Shown piece by piece: positions 34,310-44,553 of a stretch of 64,000 nt of DNA. Made by a program: the position numbers and the translations under genes. Source of the DNA: Desulfatitalea tepidiphila (GTDB lineage Bacteria > Desulfobacterota > Desulfobacteria > Desulfobacterales > Desulfosarcinaceae). The notes beneath the pieces were generated by a model. That model saw only the letters and a program-made list of their open reading frames with translations, ran no database searches and was not told the DNA's origin. The stretch lies in contig NZ_BCAG01000006.1 in the NCBI RefSeq assembly GCF_001293685.1, forward strand, positions 248,001 to 312,000, given 5' to 3'. The first letter of the stretch is position 1. Every line of letters starts with the position of its first letter.

Positions 34310-35080
34310 ATGCTTTTCCAAACCATGGGACTAACCAAAAGTTTCGGCGGTCTGACCGCCGTCAACGACCTCAGCTTCGGCATCGAAGAAGGCCAGATCG
34401 TCAGCGTCATCGGACCGAACGGGGCCGGCAAATCCACGGTGTTCAACCTGGTGACCGGGGTACATCACCCCACCGCCGGCCGCATCGAGCTGATGGGCCG
34501 ATCGATCACGGGCCTCAAGCCTTACCAGGTGGCCCGTCAGGGCATCGCCAGGACGTTTCAATCCACCACGGTCTTCGGCCAGGACACGGTGTTTGAAAAC
34601 CTGGTCATCGGCCATCGGCTGCGCACCGGCAGCGGCCTTTTCAGCGCCCTGCTGGTCAGCGGCCGGGAGCGCGGGGACCGCAAAAAAAGCATGGCCAAGG
34701 CCGAAGAGCTGCTCTCTTTTCTCGATCTGGAACACTATCGCGACGAGGCGGCCGGCAACATCCCCCAGGAGGCCCAGAAACGGCTCTCCATCGGCATCGC
34801 CCTGGCCACCGAACCCAAACTGCTGCTGCTGGATGAACCCACCGGCGGTGTCAACCTGGAGGAGGACGACAGCCTCATCCGCATCATCCAGAAAATCAAG
34901 GCGTCAGGGGTGACCATCTGCCTGATCGAACACAAAATGAAAGTGGTGATGGGTATTTCCGATCGGGTGGTGGTGCTCAGCTACGGCAGCAAAATTGCCG
35001 AAGGCGATCCCCAGTCGGTGAGCCGCAACGAAAACGTCATCGAAGCTTATTTGGGACCGGGATATGCTGCTAAAGATTGA
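34310..35080 (+). CDS. livG: Branched-chain-type ABC importer ATPase LivG
   Basis: 256 residues. Walker A GPNGAGKST near residue 39, the LivG-specific RTFQSTTVFGQDTVFENLVIG stretch, and Walker B LLLLDEPTGGVN near 178. The ABC signature sits in IPQEAQKRLSIGIAL, a weak form of LSGGQ usual in LivG. The start at 34310 follows GGCGGGGTG. It overlaps livF by 17 bases. Confidence 0.92.
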   Translation: MLFQTMGLTKSFGGLTAVNDLSFGIEEGQIVSVIGPNGAGKSTVFNLVTGVHHPTAGRIELMGRSITGLKPYQVARQGIARTFQSTTVFGQDTVFENLVIGHRLRTGSGLFSALLVSGRERGDRKKSMAKAEELLSFLDLEHYRDEAAGNIPQEAQKRLSIGIALATEPKLLLLDEPTGGVNLEEDDSLIRIIQKIKASGVTICLIEHKMKVVMGISDRVVVLSYGSKIAEGDPQSVSRNENVIEAYLGPGYAAKD

Positions 35081-35774
35081 AAACGTCGATACCTATTACG
35101 GACGTGCGCAAGCCCTCAAGAAAATCTGCCTGCAGATTTCCGAAGGCGAACTGGTGACCATCCTCGGGGCCAACGGATCGGGCAAGACCACCCTGCTCAA
35201 CACCATTTCGGGTATCTTGAAGCCCAGATCGGGCGAGATGGTCTTCGACGGCAGGCCGATCCAGCAGTTGAAGACCGATGCCATCGTCAAGCTGGGCATC
35301 TCCCAGTGCCCGGAGGGGCGGCGGCTGTTTCCCGGCATGACCGTCCTGAAAAACCTGATGCTGGGCGCCTTCGTGCACCGCAACGACCAGAAAGGGATCG
35401 AGCGGGACCTGACGACTGTTTTCAATCTCTTCCCGATTCTCGACGAACGCAAGAGCCAGCTGGCCGGCACCATGAGCGGCGGCGAACAGCAGATGCTGGC
35501 CATCGGCAGGGCCTTGATGGCGCGCCCCCGGCTGCTGCTGCTCGACGAGCCCTCGTTGGGATTGGCGCCGCTGGTGGTCGCCCGCATCTTCGAGGCCATC
35601 GAAGACATCCACCGCCAGGGCACCGCCGTCTGCCTGGTGGAACAAAACGCCGCCATGGCCATTCAGGTCGCCAACCGCGGATATGTGCTCGAAAACGGAG
35701 AGATCGTCCTGGCCGGCACCCGCGACGAACTCGAACGCAGCGACAAGATCAAACAGGCCTACCTGGGCGTTTAG
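35064..35774 (+). CDS. livF: Branched-chain-type ABC importer ATPase LivF
   Basis: 236 residues. Walker A GANGSGKTT near residue 36, signature TMSGGEQQMLAIGRALMA near 138 and Walker B LLLLDEPSLGLAP near 158. Powers uptake together with LivG. Last gene of the tight importer operon; the cyclic-nucleotide-binding gene begins 29 bp later. Confidence 0.93.
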   Translation: MLLKIENVDTYYGRAQALKKICLQISEGELVTILGANGSGKTTLLNTISGILKPRSGEMVFDGRPIQQLKTDAIVKLGISQCPEGRRLFPGMTVLKNLMLGAFVHRNDQKGIERDLTTVFNLFPILDERKSQLAGTMSGGEQQMLAIGRALMARPRLLLLDEPSLGLAPLVVARIFEAIEDIHRQGTAVCLVEQNAAMAIQVANRGYVLENGEIVLAGTRDELERSDKIKQAYLGV

Positions 35775-35803
35775 ACACTCATGTTTCGGCCCGAACGGCC
35801 GAT

Positions 35804-36310
35804 ATGACCATCATGAAACAGGAAAAATCAGCCCGCACCACCTCGATCCTCATCGACATCATCATGGATGTCCCCTTTTTTGCCATGCTGGACGCCCGCC
35901 AGTTGGGCGTCGTGGCCAATCATATGAACTACTATGAGATCAAAAAGGGCGAGACGCTGTTCAAGGAGGGCGATCCGGGCGATTCGGTCTGTTTTGTCAT
36001 CCGGGGATCGCTGGATGTCTTCAAAGAGACCTCCACACCCGGTCAGCATGTCCTCATCGCCACGGTCACGAAAAACAAGTCCATCGGCGAGATGGCGGTC
36101 ATCGACGAGTACACCCGTTCGGCCACGGTGACCGCCCACAGCGACGCCGCCATCGTGGCGTTGACCAAGCGCGGTTTTGAAGCCATTCTCCAGGAGAACC
36201 CGGCCATCGGCGCCGCCATCCTTAAAAAAATCGCCTCTCTGGTCAGCATGAACCTGCGTCGCACCTCTTCCCAGTTGGCCGATTATATGCCGGCGCTGCC
36301 CATTACCTGA
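35804..36310 (+). CDS. Cyclic nucleotide-binding (CRP-like) domain protein
   Basis: 168 residues, consisting of one cNMP-binding beta-roll: FFAMLDARQLGVVANHM, KGETLFKEGDPGDSVCFVIRGSL and SIGEMAVIDEYTRSATVTAHSD (phosphate-binding cassette, here E-x-x with Arg). There is no helix-turn-helix after the dimer helix, so it is not a CRP transcription factor; the partner is unknown. Starts 35804 or 35813 lack a clear ribosome site. It may be co-transcribed with livF. Confidence 0.8.
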   Translation: MTIMKQEKSARTTSILIDIIMDVPFFAMLDARQLGVVANHMNYYEIKKGETLFKEGDPGDSVCFVIRGSLDVFKETSTPGQHVLIATVTKNKSIGEMAVIDEYTRSATVTAHSDAAIVALTKRGFEAILQENPAIGAAILKKIASLVSMNLRRTSSQLADYMPALPIT

Positions 36311-36501
36311 ACATGACGCGGCCTCAAGGCCCTTGGGCCCAGGACCGAGGCTACAGCAAACCCAGACGGCACCACTGTTTCGTATCAATTGACCCAGGTC
36401 AAGGAAGCTTTGCACAAGGGCTGGTAAATCTGTGCCAAGCGCTTATGATGGAATAGAATGAACGCCGTCAACTACCTCAACCGATACGAAAAGGAGGGGC
36501 C

Positions 36502-36822
36502 ATGCTGAAAAGAATCGAAATGTTCAGAGAAAACGGTTTCAAGGACAATGCTCTGTCCAATTTTCTGGTGCACGACTCGCCATACATGAAGGTGATCAAT
36601 TTCAATCTCAAGGCCGGCCAGGAACTTCCCATTCACAGCCATGACATCGAAGGTCAGTTGTGCCTCAGCGTCATGGAGGGCCGCGGAGAGTTTCTGGCCA
36701 AGGAGGGAAAGACCCTGCCGGCCGAGACCGGTGATGTGCTGGTATCGGATATCGCTGAACCCCATGGGGTCCGTGCGAAGACCGACATGCGCGTTCTGGT
36801 GACCATCGCACCGCCCATCTGA
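36502..36822 (+). CDS. Cupin domain protein
   Basis: 106 residues. Conserved cupin motif 1 is partly visible in AGQELPIHSHDIEGQLCLSVMEGRGEF (H-x-H ... E) and motif 2 in GDVLVSDIAEPHGVRAKTDM, with His ligands for a metal. The start at 36502 follows AAGGAGG. Small single-domain cupins act as metal-dependent enzymes or sensors; no substrate can be read. Its stop overlaps the next start by one base, so the two are coupled. Confidence 0.8.
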   Translation: MLKRIEMFRENGFKDNALSNFLVHDSPYMKVINFNLKAGQELPIHSHDIEGQLCLSVMEGRGEFLAKEGKTLPAETGDVLVSDIAEPHGVRAKTDMRVLVTIAPPI

Positions 36823-37196
36823 TGGAAACGGTGATGACGAACCTACAGGTCCGGCGCACCAACACCATATTATATTGCCGACGGTGGCAGGAGACCGTGC
36901 GCTTCTATCACGAAAAATTGGGGCTGCCCATCTCCCATGCCACCGATTGGCTTGTGGAACTGAAGCTGACCGACAGGAGTTTCATCAGCCTCGCCGATGA
37001 AAACCGCGCTACCATCACCGGCTCCGGCGGTGCCGGTATTACCCTCTCATGGCAAGTCGAGGACCTCGCGGGAATGCATGACCGAATCACTGCCATCGGC
37101 GCAGCCCCTGGACCGATCCAGACCAAATGGCGTGCGCGGGTCTTCTATTTTCGTGATCCGGAGGGGCACCGTATCGAGTTATGGTCTGCGGCATGA
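36822..37196 (+). CDS. Glyoxalase/VOC (vicinal oxygen chelate) family protein
   Basis: 124 residues. Seen: N-terminal RTNTILYCRRWQETVRFYHEKLGLP and C-terminal ARVFYFRDPEGHRIELWSA, the two halves of a VOC module with the DPEGHxIEL motif. Could be a glyoxalase-like or antibiotic-resistance-like enzyme. ATG 36834 is an alternative start with better spacing. Coupled to the cupin by TGATG. Confidence 0.8.
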   Translation: METVMTNLQVRRTNTILYCRRWQETVRFYHEKLGLPISHATDWLVELKLTDRSFISLADENRATITGSGGAGITLSWQVEDLAGMHDRITAIGAAPGPIQTKWRARVFYFRDPEGHRIELWSAA

Positions 37197-37364
37197 CACC
37201 GGCTGGCACCCAGGTGTCCGCTTTTCTTGCAATCTGCATCCTGTTTCGACAGAAATTCGCCGAACACCTTCTCGAAATGAATCGACAGCGATCTCTGGCG
37301 CCGCCATCCTCCGGTCGATCGGCCGGCCTCCTTTCCTGGCATAACCGTTGCTTTTACAAATGCC

Positions 37365-39518
37365 ATGAAAATCCAAAACAATATCTTCGAGCATCTTCCC
37401 GATCGGATCGCCGGGCTGGGCGTGCTTGCGGAAAACCTCTGGTGGAGTTGGCGCCCCAAAGCCCGAATGGTATTCAAGGCGTTGGATCGACAAGCCTGGA
37501 AAGAGAGCGGACACAACCCGGATAAAATGCTGCGGGAATTGTCCCCGGATATCCTCCGGGCTGCAGCCCGGAACCCGGACTATCTGCGGCGCTACGATGA
37601 GGTCATGGTGTTGTTCCGCGAGTATATGAGCCGCAGCGACATATCTCTGCTCAACGGCGCCCTGTCGCCGGGAGAGACGACCCTGGCATACTTTTCCGCC
37701 GAATACGGCCTGCACCGCTCACTGCCGTTTTATGCCGGCGGACTGGGTTTTCTGGCCGGAGATTTCGTCAAGGAGTGCAGTGATTTAAATATCCCCATGG
37801 TGGCCGTGGGGTTCATGTACCCCAAGGGGTATCTGCTTCAGCGCATTCGCGAAGACGGCTGGCAGGAACAACTCGACGAGCCGCTCGAGCAGGAGGCGGC
37901 GGCCATTTCGCGAGTTTTGAACGATGACGGGACGCAGTTTATCATTCCCGTGCCGCGTATCGAGCCCCCCATTCATACGGCGGTCTGGCAGATTGCCGTG
38001 GGCACCAACACGATCTATTTAATGGATACCGATATCGACCAGAACGATCCCTGGAACCGGTCCATTTCCGCCCGTCTGTATACCGGGGACCTGGAGCAGC
38101 GTTTGCGCCAGGAGATCGTTCTGGGCATCGGCGGCGCCGAAGTTCTCGAACGGCTCGGCATCCGGAATCGCCTGATCCATCTGAACGAGGGGCATGCCGC
38201 CTTCGCTTTGCTTGAACGGATCCGGGATGGCATGTTGGCCGGCCATACCTTCGAAGAGGCCCTGGAAAGGGTTCGAGCCACCACTGTGTTTACGACCCAC
38301 ACCCCGGTCCCGGCCGGGCACGATGTGTTTCCATTTTACCTGATGGAAAAGTACTTTCACACCTATTGGACCGAGCTGGGGCTGGACCGTGACCGTTTTT
38401 TCAACCTGGGGTTGCATCCCCTGAATCCCCAGGAGGGCTTTAACATGACGGTGCTGGCCCTGAAAGCCTCGGCCTACCACAATGCGGTCAGCCAGAGACA
38501 CGCCCAAGTGGCCAGAAGCATGTGGCACTGCCTGTGGCCGGACCGATCCGAAACGGCTGTACCCATCGGCGCCATCACCAACGGTGTCCATGTGCCCACC
38601 TGGGTCGAACCCAAGTTCAGGATGCTCTTCGATCATTACCTTGGGGATGAATGGGTCGCGAAACACGACGATCCCATGGTTTGGGAAAGGGTGGACAAGA
38701 TACCCGACAAGGAGTTGTGGCAACTCCATTACTGGATGAAAATCAAACTCCTGGATGCCATCCGGGCACGCTGCCGCCTGCGGTGGGTCAATGACAGGAC
38801 CAGCCCTTCGATTGTAATGGCGGGTGGGGCAATGCTCGATCCCTCGATTTTGACCATCGGGTTTGCCCGTCGCTTTGCCTCCTATAAACGCGCCGATCTG
38901 ATCCTCAACGACCTGCCGCGCCTTCAGCGCCTGCTCAACGACCGCTGGCGGCCCATTCAGCTCATTTTCGCTGGAAAAGCGCACCCGGCCGACGATCCGG
39001 GCAAACGCATCCTGCAGAACATCTTCAATGCCTGCCGTAATCCTGAAATGGCCGGCCGGGTGGCCTTTGTGGAGGATTATGGGGAACAGATGGCCCAATA
39101 CATGGTCCATGGGGTCGATCTGTGGCTCAACACCCCCCTGCCGCCCATGGAAGCGAGCGGCACGAGCGGGATGAAGGCGGCGCTCAACGGCGTGCCGCAG
39201 CTCAGCATCCTGGACGGGTGGTGGATCGAGGGTTACAACCGGAAAAACGGCTGGGCCTTTGGCGATCGGGTCGTGGAAGGAGATCGCGACGGCGCCGACG
39301 CCCGGGCGATTTATGATCTTCTCGAGGAGGAAATTATCCCCACCTACTACCGCATGTCCGATGACGGCTACCCGCAGGATTGGGTCCGGGTCATGAAAGA
39401 GGCCATCCGCAGCAATGCCGCGCGCTTCTCGGCCCGGCGAATGGTCAAGGAATACCTGCAGCGGTACTATGTCGATGCGCTGGTGAAGTCGACATCGCAC
39501 GCATCGATGTCTCTCTGA
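37365..39518 (+). CDS. glgP: Alpha-glucan (glycogen/maltodextrin) phosphorylase
   Basis: 717 residues, the short GlgP subtype that lacks the long N-terminal domain of muscle-type enzymes. Seen: the N-terminal DUF3417-like NLWWSWRPKARMVFKAL, AYFSAEYGLHRSLPFYAGGL, FTTHTPVPAGHD, and the pyridoxal-phosphate site EASGTSGMKAALNG with Lys near residue 604. It releases glucose-1-phosphate from glucan storage by phosphorolysis in the cytosol. The start at 37365 has no clear ribosome site. Stands alone between the VOC gene and a minus-strand gene. Confidence 0.9.
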   Translation: MKIQNNIFEHLPDRIAGLGVLAENLWWSWRPKARMVFKALDRQAWKESGHNPDKMLRELSPDILRAAARNPDYLRRYDEVMVLFREYMSRSDISLLNGALSPGETTLAYFSAEYGLHRSLPFYAGGLGFLAGDFVKECSDLNIPMVAVGFMYPKGYLLQRIREDGWQEQLDEPLEQEAAAISRVLNDDGTQFIIPVPRIEPPIHTAVWQIAVGTNTIYLMDTDIDQNDPWNRSISARLYTGDLEQRLRQEIVLGIGGAEVLERLGIRNRLIHLNEGHAAFALLERIRDGMLAGHTFEEALERVRATTVFTTHTPVPAGHDVFPFYLMEKYFHTYWTELGLDRDRFFNLGLHPLNPQEGFNMTVLALKASAYHNAVSQRHAQVARSMWHCLWPDRSETAVPIGAITNGVHVPTWVEPKFRMLFDHYLGDEWVAKHDDPMVWERVDKIPDKELWQLHYWMKIKLLDAIRARCRLRWVNDRTSPSIVMAGGAMLDPSILTIGFARRFASYKRADLILNDLPRLQRLLNDRWRPIQLIFAGKAHPADDPGKRILQNIFNACRNPEMAGRVAFVEDYGEQMAQYMVHGVDLWLNTPLPPMEASGTSGMKAALNGVPQLSILDGWWIEGYNRKNGWAFGDRVVEGDRDGADARAIYDLLEEEIIPTYYRMSDDGYPQDWVRVMKEAIRSNAARFSARRMVKEYLQRYYVDALVKSTSHASMSL

Positions 39519-39528
39519 ACCGATTCGA

Positions 39529-40083
39529 CTACTCGCCCTTATCCTGGCCACCCGCCTCGTTCACAGCACCTTCGCCCTCTTCCGACGCCTCGGCGGGCGT
39601 CGGGTGATCTTCCTCGATCGGCGGCTCCTGCTCGTCGGGCATGGATTCGGGGGGCTGAATCGGAACGGCCGGCGGCTCGTAGCTGCGGGGAGCAGAGCCC
39701 CCGGTTCGAGGCGTGGCTTGACCGTATATGGTGATGCGGATCTCATCGGCGGACTCGTAGACGATCACATGGTTGAGATTGGATAAAATCCGCTTCAACC
39801 CGTCGTTGAGCGTAAGATCCTGAAAGGCGGTCCGCACGGGATAGGTACGCCACTGCTCGTCGACGATGAACGTGTAAGCGGTGTCCCGCGTGATCTGATC
39901 GAGCACCTGGCCGAGCGGCTCGTTTTGCGCCTCGATGGAGATCAACGGTTCGGTTGGATCCGCCTGTCCGGCTGCGGCTGCCGGAAACGACACGGCCCAC
40001 GGCAACGTCACGCTCAGACACATCAAAAAAAAGAGTCGCTTCAAAAGTCCGAAGCCAACGAATCTGCGAACGTCAGATGTCAT
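39529..40083 (-). CDS. Secretin/TonB N-terminal (STN) domain protein
   Basis: 184 residues. A signal peptide (about residues 13-38, ending AAAAG) is followed by an STN domain (ISIEAQNEPLGQVLDQITRDTAYTFIV ... LTLNDGLKRILSNLNHVIVYE) and a Pro/Glu-rich, disordered C-terminal 60 residues. STN domains sit in the periplasm on secretins, TonB receptors and anti-sigma partners; here it is free standing. The start at 40083 has AAAGGG upstream. Confidence 0.75.
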   Translation of the reverse strand: MTSDVRRFVGFGLLKRLFFLMCLSVTLPWAVSFPAAAAGQADPTEPLISIEAQNEPLGQVLDQITRDTAYTFIVDEQWRTYPVRTAFQDLTLNDGLKRILSNLNHVIVYESADEIRITIYGQATPRTGGSAPRSYEPPAVPIQPPESMPDEQEPPIEEDHPTPAEASEEGEGAVNEAGGQDKGE

Positions 40084-40174
40084 GAAACCATCCCTTTTAA
40101 GAAGAACTTCCAGTTCGGGTCGCATTCAAAACCGGCCCCGCGGTTTCCTGTTTTCGACCGGTCCGACAACGCAC

Positions 40175-41437
40175 TCAGGCCTCCGGAAGCGTCACCATTG
40201 GCCGCGGCCGGTTCCACTCCAAGTGGGCGATCCGGTAAAAAAGGGTCTCCAGGGGACCTCTCTTGAAATAACGACACCATACCATTGCGAAGCCTATCCC
40301 AGCCAGACAAAATACACCGACCGACGCAAACATCTCGATTTGTCCGACGTGCCCGCCCAGCGCCTCGATGCCGAAAACGAACCCGAATGCCCACAAGAGA
40401 TGGCCGACATACAGGGTCAGAGAGAGCTTCCCGAAACAATAGAGCGGGAAGACAAAGGGGGACCGCCCCACCCATGCGGCTGCCAAACGGCAAAGCCCGA
40501 TGACGGCCAGGCCGCCGGCACCCGATGAGATGACGAACAACGGCGTGACCGGAAAGGCTTCGCTGCGCAGGAAGGCAAGTCCCCAGTGGCCCTGGACTTC
40601 AACATCCTGCTGGTCGAGCCAAGTCAACACACCCGCGGAAATCGTCTCGACGATCGTGCAGATGATCAGGCCGGTCAGGAGCAATCGCCAATGGAAAGAC
40701 CGGTTGACCGGCTCCCGACGTCCGAGCAGCAGACCGACGAGAAAATAGCCAAACCAGGGGAAAACCGGATAATAGTTGCTCACCAGATAGTCGGCCGCCA
40801 GGCGCAGGCCCCAGGCCCGGCCATCGAGGCCTGCCAGATGATCCCCAAAATCATAGATCACGGTCAATTGAGCGCAGACCGGCAGGGAGATCAGCGCGAT
40901 GACGATGGTCAAGAGCCAAAGCCTGCGTTCAGGCCAGGCGACCAGAAAGGCACCGAGGGCGATGTAAAGCGCATAAAAATGAAGGACATCGGCGGCCCAC
41001 CAGTGCCACAGGCATGATCCCGCGGCCAGCAACAGAATGCCGCGCCGCAGCAGGTATCGCCGGAAGCCGTTGCCGCTGCCGGGGCTGCCGGTTCGCCTGA
41101 AGATGAGCGTCACCGATATCCCGGCCAGGATGACGAAGACCGTTGCCGCCCTGCCGAAGATAAAATCCACCAGGGAATTGAGCCACAGGGGAGATAGGGT
41201 ACCGACCTGCATGTAGGCTTTGTAATTGACCAGCACCATGCCCATCAAGGCAATGGCCCGCGCCAGATCCAACCCATCGATACGCGAAGGTTGCCATGCC
41301 GTTTCGACACGCGGCTGAAAATGCTCCTCGACCACCGTGCCATGCCCCCCTGAATGCACCTCGATTCCTATCCCACCCCGTCGAGCACCGCACGGGGCAT
41401 AAAAAGAACATTCAACAGGCAGCAAGGAAGGTGCCAT
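40175..41437 (-). CDS. Polytopic membrane protein, DUF418/heparan-acetyltransferase-like
   Basis: 420 residues with about ten membrane spans. The first conserved part GLDLARAIALMGMVLVNYKAYM near residue 52 and the C-terminal YCFGKLSLTLYVGHLLWAFGF and FKRGPLETLFYRI are typical of the DUF418/DUF1624 group, related to acyltransferases that act on extracytoplasmic sugars. The true start is uncertain: an in-frame GTG at 41335 has GGGGGG upstream, whereas the ATG at 41437 has no ribosome site. Confidence 0.75.
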   Translation of the reverse strand: MAPSLLPVECSFYAPCGARRGGIGIEVHSGGHGTVVEEHFQPRVETAWQPSRIDGLDLARAIALMGMVLVNYKAYMQVGTLSPLWLNSLVDFIFGRAATVFVILAGISVTLIFRRTGSPGSGNGFRRYLLRRGILLLAAGSCLWHWWAADVLHFYALYIALGAFLVAWPERRLWLLTIVIALISLPVCAQLTVIYDFGDHLAGLDGRAWGLRLAADYLVSNYYPVFPWFGYFLVGLLLGRREPVNRSFHWRLLLTGLIICTIVETISAGVLTWLDQQDVEVQGHWGLAFLRSEAFPVTPLFVISSGAGGLAVIGLCRLAAAWVGRSPFVFPLYCFGKLSLTLYVGHLLWAFGFVFGIEALGGHVGQIEMFASVGVFCLAGIGFAMVWCRYFKRGPLETLFYRIAHLEWNRPRPMVTLPEA

Positions 41438-41885
41438 TCTTATAAGTGTTTGATCCTAAAGCCTTTGATCTTTAGCGGGTCAAGACCATGGATAGGGCGG
41501 GAAGACCTCCGGGTTCTGATTCTCCAGTGAATCGCATACGGTGCCGCCAAATTTAACCGCCAAGCCCATTGACAAGGAAAAATCGGTGGTTAAAATTTCG
41601 CCGTAACCATTGGGATGAGCTGAAATAGCATTAAAAACCGTATCGTTATGGCCAAAGGATATCGAGGCTTGCGATGAAGAAGACATTAGGATTTCATTGC
41701 AATCATGGAACCCGAAACCACCACCATCTACCCCTCCACCACCCATCGATGTTTGGAATTCGTGACTTAATCAAGCCGTTGCACGACGGCTAACCGTTGC
41801 GCGATCCGGCCCAACGTTAATCATCGTGCCGATTCCGGCACGCTTATCAGCAACACATATTTCATTATCAGCGGAGGTATTTCAG
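41438..41885. other. Region upstream of groES with a weak ORF
   Basis: 448 bp. A minus-strand ORF of 88 codons (41480-41746, start MGGGGVDGGGFGFHD) is more AT-rich than its neighbours, lacks a ribosome site and has no recognisable family; I do not count it as a gene. The groES promoter must lie in the right part. Confidence 0.35.
41825..41842. promoter_or_regulatory. Perfect inverted repeat upstream of groES
   Basis: CGTGCCG-ATTC-CGGCACG, seven pairs, 43 bp before the groES start. No CIRCE element (TTAGCACTC-N9-GAGTGCTAA) is present, so this is a candidate operator of another type. Confidence 0.4.
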
Positions 41886-42173
41886 ATGAAGATCAAACCC
41901 ATGAATGATCGCGTCCTGGTATTGCGAACGGAGCAGGAACAGAAAACAGCGGGCGGTATCATCATCCCGGACACGGCCAAGGAGAAGCCCCAGGAGGGCA
42001 AGGTCATCAGCGCGGGCCCGGGGAAAATCGACGAACACGGCAAGCGGATCCCCCTGGAAGTAAAGGCCGGTGATCGCGTCCTGTTTTCCAAATATTCCGG
42101 GACGGAAATCAAGATCGATGGCGTCGAACACCTTTTTATGCGTGAAGAGGATATCCTCGGGGTTCTGGAATAG
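41886..42173 (+). CDS. groES: Co-chaperonin GroES
   Basis: 95 residues, full family length. Seen: [33 protein letters not shown] with the mobile loop, [32 protein letters not shown] and EEDILGVLE. The heptameric lid closes the GroEL cavity during protein folding in the cytosol. The start at 41886 has GGAGG at eight-base spacing; a longer ORF from 41826 has none. groEL follows after a 199-bp gap that contains a repeat. Confidence 0.97.
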   Translation: MKIKPMNDRVLVLRTEQEQKTAGGIIIPDTAKEKPQEGKVISAGPGKIDEHGKRIPLEVKAGDRVLFSKYSGTEIKIDGVEHLFMREEDILGVLE

Positions 42174-42225
42174 TTTTTTTTGCTATCCGGCAAATGATGA
42201 TAAACCCGAAAGAACCACAGAGGCG

Positions 42226-42295
42226 TCATGCCGGCGAACGCCGGCATCCAGGACCTATTGAAAATACTGGATCCCGGCTTTCGACGGGATGAGGG
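42226..42295. repeat. GCCGGCAT-type palindromic repeat between groES and groEL
   Basis: GTCATGCCGGCGAACGCCGG then CATCCAG, a short gap and CTGGATCCCGGC with TTTCGACGGGATGAG. The first hairpin ATGCCGGC-GAAC-GCCGGCAT is perfect (8 pairs). Intergenic palindromes of this GCCGGCATCCAG form recur in proteobacterial genomes. It lies on the mRNA between the two chaperone genes. Confidence 0.6.
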
Positions 42296-42369
42296 GAAAC
42301 GCGAATTTCGGACTTTTTACCAGACTGCCAAATGATTACAGGAACACATATAGAAATGGAGGAACATAG

Positions 42370-44001
<1,632 letters not shown>

Positions 44002-44048
44002 ATCCAATATCAGGTTCCCCATGATCCACGGGGGAATACCATCTACGG

Positions 44049-44080
44049 CGCCCGTTCCAAAAGGAACGGGCGTTTTTTTT
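44049..44080 (+). terminator. Rho-independent terminator of the groES-groEL operon
   Basis: CGCCCGTTCC-AAAA-GGAACGGGCG, a perfect ten-pair stem with a tetraloop, followed by eight T. Confidence 0.93.
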
Positions 44081-44142
44081 GTACCTTTCGCGGAAAGCCA
44101 CGTCGACCTGACCGTGCCCGGTCCCTTTTTTCCACTTCCCTC

Positions 44143-44446
44143 CAGGGATTCTAACTGAATGCTATTCATTAAACCCGGCGTGTAGGAAACAGGTGGCCGA
44201 TGCCACACGCCAAGCGGTCAAGAGCCAGTAAAATGCGCGGCGGGCGGCCCAGAAACTCGCTGCGCTCAAACAGTCTGGGCCGCTTGTCCGCCGTTTGCAT
44301 TCAACTGGCTCTAGGACCGCAGGCTCAAGTGGCCCTGGCCACCTGCCCCACACACGCCTGCCATGTCCGTTGCGATGCGAATTTTTATATTAAAAACTTT
44401 TGGAAGGCACTCCTTCAAGGTGAATCACATTCAGTTAGAATTGCTG
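44143..44446. mobile_element. MITE-like non-autonomous element, left copy (304 bp)
   Basis: Ends are CAGGGATTCTAACTGAATG on the left and CATTCAGTTAGAATTGCTG on the right, forming imperfect terminal inverted repeats. The flanks ACTTCCCTC (44134-44142) and ACGTCCCTC (44447-44455) form a nine-base duplication with one mismatch. The inside holds a large hairpin (GGCGGGCGGCCCAG ... CTGGGCCGCTTGTCCGCC). No transposase is present. The copy at 49711-50016 lies in the opposite direction on the far side of the efflux operon. Confidence 0.8.
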
Positions 44447-44553
44447 ACGTCCCTCCAGCGCCCTTGCACTTTAGCATCAAGCCGCGTAAACTGCCGCACA
44501 TCCTCAAAACGCTCGCTCGGACCTCTGCCGGGCACCCACGGAGAATCGGATGT

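Noticed and set aside
35781-35807. Eight-codon ORF just before the cyclic-nucleotide-binding protein
   Set aside because: No ribosome site, and its stop overlapping the next ATG can arise by chance.
41480-41746. 88-codon minus-strand ORF upstream of groES
   Set aside because: No ribosome site, no recognisable family, and its base composition differs from neighbouring genes.
44049-44080. Terminator hairpin as part of the MITE
   Set aside because: It lies outside the 9-bp duplication at 44134 and belongs to the groEL transcript.
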